From Halobacterium noricense (GTDB lineage Archaea > Halobacteriota > Halobacteria > Halobacteriales > Halobacteriaceae), in contig NZ_CP089469.1 of the NCBI RefSeq assembly GCF_021233435.1, positions 62,001 through 126,000 on the forward strand: DNA of 64,000 bases, in the 5' to 3' direction. Of the stretch, positions 60,923 to 64,000 are shown in pieces (positions within the stretch are counted from its first letter, which is position 1; each line of letters starts with the position of its first letter). Under the pieces are notes generated by a model that saw nothing but the letters and a program-made list of their open reading frames with translations, had not been told where the DNA came from and did not search any database. A program made the position numbers and the translations under genes.

Positions 60923-62401
60923 TTATCCCTCGATGTCTTCCAGCTCGGACTGCAACGTTGTCATCCCCTCGGCAGCGGAGACGTTCTGGGCGACGACCCG
61001 GTTGGCCTGCTCAGCGATGACGCTCGACTGGTCGCTCCAGACGGAGGTGACGGGCCGGGCCATCGTGTTCTCACCGGCTACGCGGAGGGTATCGAGGTAC
61101 TGACCCGTCGGATCGACGTTCTGCGCCTGGTCGGAGTTGAACAGCTCGCTTCGCGGGGGGAGCCACCCCTCAATCTCGAAGAGGGAGAGCTGGACTTCCG
61201 GCACCATCGTGGCCTCCATCACCTGACGGACAGCATCCAATTTTTCGCTGTTCGGGTTGGCAGTTACGTGCCAGCCGCCAAGCGCGGAGGTACTACCGCC
61301 GGTGCCCTGGAACTCAGCCTCACTCTCGGAGACGGCGTAGGGAATCGGCATCGTACCGACGTTCTCCACTCCGAGCTCATTCGCGCTCTGGGCAATCGCG
61401 TAGGGCCAGTTTCGGTGGAAGAGGGAGTCCCCGTTCGTGAACGGCGCCAGTGAGGCGTCCTCAATCCAGCCGAGGATCTCTGTGGGAGCGAAGCCGCCAC
61501 CGTACTCGGAGAGGTGGTCATATTCCTCGTCGTGGACGAACTTCCGCATCATTTGCAGGGAGTTGATGACGGGATCCGAGTCGACCGTCACGGGCCTTTC
61601 GCCAACAGGACCGAACAGGTTGTCCCGACCACCGAAGTACGCCCCGCCCCACGAGGAAAGGACTTCGTTGAACGTACAACAGGCGGTGCCCGCGTAGATG
61701 TCCCACTGCGTGGTAAAGCCGTACTCAACATCAGAGTTAGCCGTAACTTCCTCGGCGATGTTCGACCAGCGCTGCCACGTCATTGGCTCGGTCGCCCAGT
61801 TTTCGCCCTCGGGGTCGTAGCCCGCCTCCTCAATGAGGTCCTTTCGGTAGAGCATCACCGGGTAGTCTGGATAGAGCGGGACGCCATAGAGGTCGCCGCT
61901 CTGGGGAGCAATAGCTGTGTCGGTGAACCCGCTGAAGTATTCCTCGTCAATAGTCGTCAGCGCATCATCGCTGAGTAGTTCCGAGAGGTTGGCAACCTGG
62001 CCCCGCTGGATGAAGATATTCACCCAGCCGTTGTCCATCATGAACATGTCGGGGGATGCCTCTCCGGCACTCAGAAGCCGGTTGTAGTTCGCCCGCCGCC
62101 CACCGGTGTCCTCCTGGCCGCCCTCCAGTTCGATCTCGATGTCGTCCGAGAGCCCCCCCTCGTTATGGAGGAGATCGCTGAACTCCTCGCCATGGTCGTT
62201 TGCGAAAGTCGCGTCAAAGCCCCACGTAACCGTCGTAGTCGACCCCGAATTATTCGATCCGTTAGGGTTGCTGTTCCCGCCCAACACGCCTGCACAGCCG
62301 GCGAGTCCAGCTGCCATGCCGGTTGCTCCGGCGCCCGCAACAAAGCGGCGCCGGGAGACTGACGTTTCATCCTGTCCACTACCTGTGCCGTGTGGTGGCA
62401 T
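60923..62401 (-). CDS. extracellular sugar-binding lipoprotein
   Basis: 492 residues. The Tat signal has SVSRRRFVAG, followed by the lipobox LAGC with the Cys near residue 36 and a Gly/Ser/Asn linker, so it is exported folded and lipid-anchored. The mature part is a cluster B (family 1) solute-binding protein: WNRWSNIAEE-type hinge blocks and FTNGDSLFHRNWPY. It captures a sugar for the two permeases. First gene of the operon; the ligand is not predictable. Confidence 0.92.
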   Translation of the reverse strand: MPPHGTGSGQDETSVSRRRFVAGAGATGMAAGLAGCAGVLGGNSNPNGSNNSGSTTTVTWGFDATFANDHGEEFSDLLHNEGGLSDDIEIELEGGQEDTGGRRANYNRLLSAGEASPDMFMMDNGWVNIFIQRGQVANLSELLSDDALTTIDEEYFSGFTDTAIAPQSGDLYGVPLYPDYPVMLYRKDLIEEAGYDPEGENWATEPMTWQRWSNIAEEVTANSDVEYGFTTQWDIYAGTACCTFNEVLSSWGGAYFGGRDNLFGPVGERPVTVDSDPVINSLQMMRKFVHDEEYDHLSEYGGGFAPTEILGWIEDASLAPFTNGDSLFHRNWPYAIAQSANELGVENVGTMPIPYAVSESEAEFQGTGGSTSALGGWHVTANPNSEKLDAVRQVMEATMVPEVQLSLFEIEGWLPPRSELFNSDQAQNVDPTGQYLDTLRVAGENTMARPVTSVWSDQSSVIAEQANRVVAQNVSAAEGMTTLQSELEDIEG

Positions 62402-62404
62402 AAA

Positions 62405-62443
62405 ACGTTCATCATTGTATGAGTACTTATATCTTATGAACGT
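62405..62443. promoter_or_regulatory. inverted repeat spanning the transporter operon promoter
   Basis: ACGTTCAT, 23 bases, ATGAACGT. It encloses a TATA-like AAGATATAAG on the minus strand, just upstream of the binding-protein start at 62401. A regulator bound here would block transcription. The TrmB protein divergently encoded at 62779 is the natural candidate. Confidence 0.55.
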
Positions 62444-62778
62444 GGGTTTTGATATAACAAAACGGTTTTACCGACAAACGAAACCAAGAGAAGGCGGCGG
62501 AACAAGAGATCCAAATCAGTTAGATAATTGTGAACTCAGGCCAGAGTTAACTCTCGTTTGGTGGTGCTGACGCTCGCCAGGGAACGTATTCGGATCGGTT
62601 CGTGGCCGTAATGCAGTCGTGTTTTAGAAACGGATCTCTGCTCACCGATGGTGATGGGGCGGATCGTACGAGGCTTTTCGAGGCTACCTCACCGGCGAGA
62701 TTGACGTGGTCGTCATCCCGATACACTGCCCGCAGCGCTCAGACAAGTTTATCCGTCGGATTCGCTAATAATACCGCG

Positions 62779-63834
62779 ATGGACGCCGACGACGTTGTCG
62801 ACGAACTTACCGACTTCGGCCTCTCCGAGAAGGAGGCGCTCGCCTACGTGACAATCCTCCAGAACGGCTCCACGCGGACTCGAGTCGTCAGCGAGGAGGC
62901 CGACATCTCGAAGAGCTACACCTACGACATCGTCGAAAAACTCGCTAACCGTGAACTCATCCAGATTGACGATCATGTTGTTCCCACACAACTGCGCGCA
63001 GTCCCACCTTCCGAGGGTATCGCTAACCTTGTCGGTCGGCTCCACACGATCGAATCGGAATTGGAGAGCTTCTTCGACTCGGAGAACTACGAGCGCCAGC
63101 GCTTCCGGATCATCAAGTCCCGGCAGACGATCCTAACGAGCCTGACCGACCTCATTGACGATGCAGAATCCGAGATAGCTCTCTCACTGCCCGCATCGGC
63201 GCTCAACAAGGTCGAAGGCTCACTACGTCGGGCACAGGAGCGCGACGTGTTCTGTGTACTCCTAGTCACGGAGCACGACGGCGAGGTACCTATCGACGAC
63301 GATATCGCCGACGTCATCCAGACGTGGTCCCCGCCCGCGCCGCTCACCCTCGTGGTGGACCTATCCGAGGGTATCGCCGCCTCTGAGCGTGCCGTCCTAA
63401 ACTCCAATTCCGACAAATACGCTATCTACCACGCCGAGGAACGCATCGCTTCTATCCTCTCCGATTCCTTCATCGCGAACTACTGGCCGATGGGCGAACA
63501 GATCTACGTCGACGACCCCTCCCCGCTCCCGAAGACCTACGACAGCTTCCGCCACGTGGTCTTTGATGCGACGCTCCATCTCCGTGCTGGCCAAGAACTT
63601 CCCGTGGAGATAGAGGCCCGCCCAACACACACACGGGAACCGTACGAGACAATTCGAGGCACCGTCGTCGACACAGTTCAAAGTCTCGTCCGTCCGTACT
63701 CCGAAGGGTTCTCAGGTAAGCTTTCAATGGTCGTCGACACTGGCAACGAACGTCTCACGGTGGGTGGTCCGGGCGCCTTTATTGAGGAATACGAGGCCAA
63801 CATTGTCACGCTCGAACCTACGTCCGATCCGTAA
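62779..63834 (+). CDS. TrmB-family sugar-responsive regulator
   Basis: About 351 residues from the ATG at 62779. The N-terminal winged HTH (FGLSEKEALAYVTILQNGSTRTRVVSEEADISKSYTYDIVEKL) is followed by a coiled coil (about 95-110) and the TrmB sugar-binding domain, with a C-terminal beta domain. TrmB proteins repress or activate sugar transport genes depending on bound sugar. It is divergent from the ABC operon with 377 bp between. The frame is open to 62602 but the ATG fits the family start. Bases 63835-64000 show no gene. Confidence 0.9.
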   Translation: MDADDVVDELTDFGLSEKEALAYVTILQNGSTRTRVVSEEADISKSYTYDIVEKLANRELIQIDDHVVPTQLRAVPPSEGIANLVGRLHTIESELESFFDSENYERQRFRIIKSRQTILTSLTDLIDDAESEIALSLPASALNKVEGSLRRAQERDVFCVLLVTEHDGEVPIDDDIADVIQTWSPPAPLTLVVDLSEGIAASERAVLNSNSDKYAIYHAEERIASILSDSFIANYWPMGEQIYVDDPSPLPKTYDSFRHVVFDATLHLRAGQELPVEIEARPTHTREPYETIRGTVVDTVQSLVRPYSEGFSGKLSMVVDTGNERLTVGGPGAFIEEYEANIVTLEPTSDP

Positions 63835-64000
63835 ACCTGGCACGATAGATAGCTGATTCATACAGCGCCCTGAATCTGTGTACCACCTAACCACGAGGGA
63901 TTCATTGTTGCTTAACTAAGCGGGTGACAAGTCTCGTAGAGATGGGCGGCGAACACCCTATTGGATGTAAAGCGATCGGTTTCGGGTAATCGGTCACTCA

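Overview
The window comes from a halophilic archaeon (class Halobacteria). The evidence is very acidic proteins, GC-rich GAC/GTC-heavy codon use, a Tat-exported halocyanin, a Tat lipoprotein binding protein, HTH_10 (bacterio-opsin-activator type) and TrmB regulators, a DUF1931 histone-fold protein, and many haloarchaeal insertion sequences (ISH3, ISH8, IS1595, IS6 and IS200/IS605 types). A ParA module, an integrase and dense insertion-sequence scars suggest a megaplasmid or an integrated element. I found no tRNA, rRNA or CRISPR array.

Layout. 0-2.5 kb: start of an M20 peptidase and two Cys-rich small membrane proteins, one split by ISH3. 2.8-5.3 kb: thioredoxin, HTH regulator, DUF302 protein and methyltransferase. 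5.9-16.4 kb: a cytochrome c maturation island (CcmA, B, C, D, E, F, CcdA and a CTYC thioredoxin-like protein) around a di-haem TsdA-like thiosulfate dehydrogenase and a halocyanin. 16.4-18.9 kb: nested insertion sequences. 19-26.9 kb: the overlapping hutU-hutG-hutI-hutH histidine-degradation operon with a divergent regulator and a YjiH-type transporter. 27.2-29.9 kb: TenA, an Nramp-like transporter and a P-loop protein. 30.1-32.3 kb: toxin-antitoxin-like cassettes bracketed by a 41-bp dyad module.

32.6-49.3 kb is an insertion-sequence patchwork in which gene fragments (GlcD, sulfatase, CorC/CNNM) lie directly right of insertion sequences, with an integrase, a second DUF7522 protein and two TnpB genes. 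49.4-52.5 kb is a ParA partition module with four clusters of GTAACC iterons and an unrecognised 269-residue protein. 52.5-57.4 kb holds a TnpB relic, a third IS1595 copy, a decaying xseA, a DUF1931 gene and small membrane proteins. 57.4-63.8 kb is a sugar-type ABC transporter operon with a divergent TrmB regulator.

Two observations stand out. First, the DDE transposase genes of at least three unrelated insertion-sequence types are packed with long, nearly perfect inverted repeats inside the coding sequence. Diverged copies keep the pairing through compensatory changes, so structure seems to be selected. Second, four copies of a dyad with fixed geometry (TTAACCAACA, exactly 21 unconserved bases, TGTTGGTTAA) occur, three of them delimiting successive cassettes of about 1 kb that carry toxin-antitoxin-type genes.
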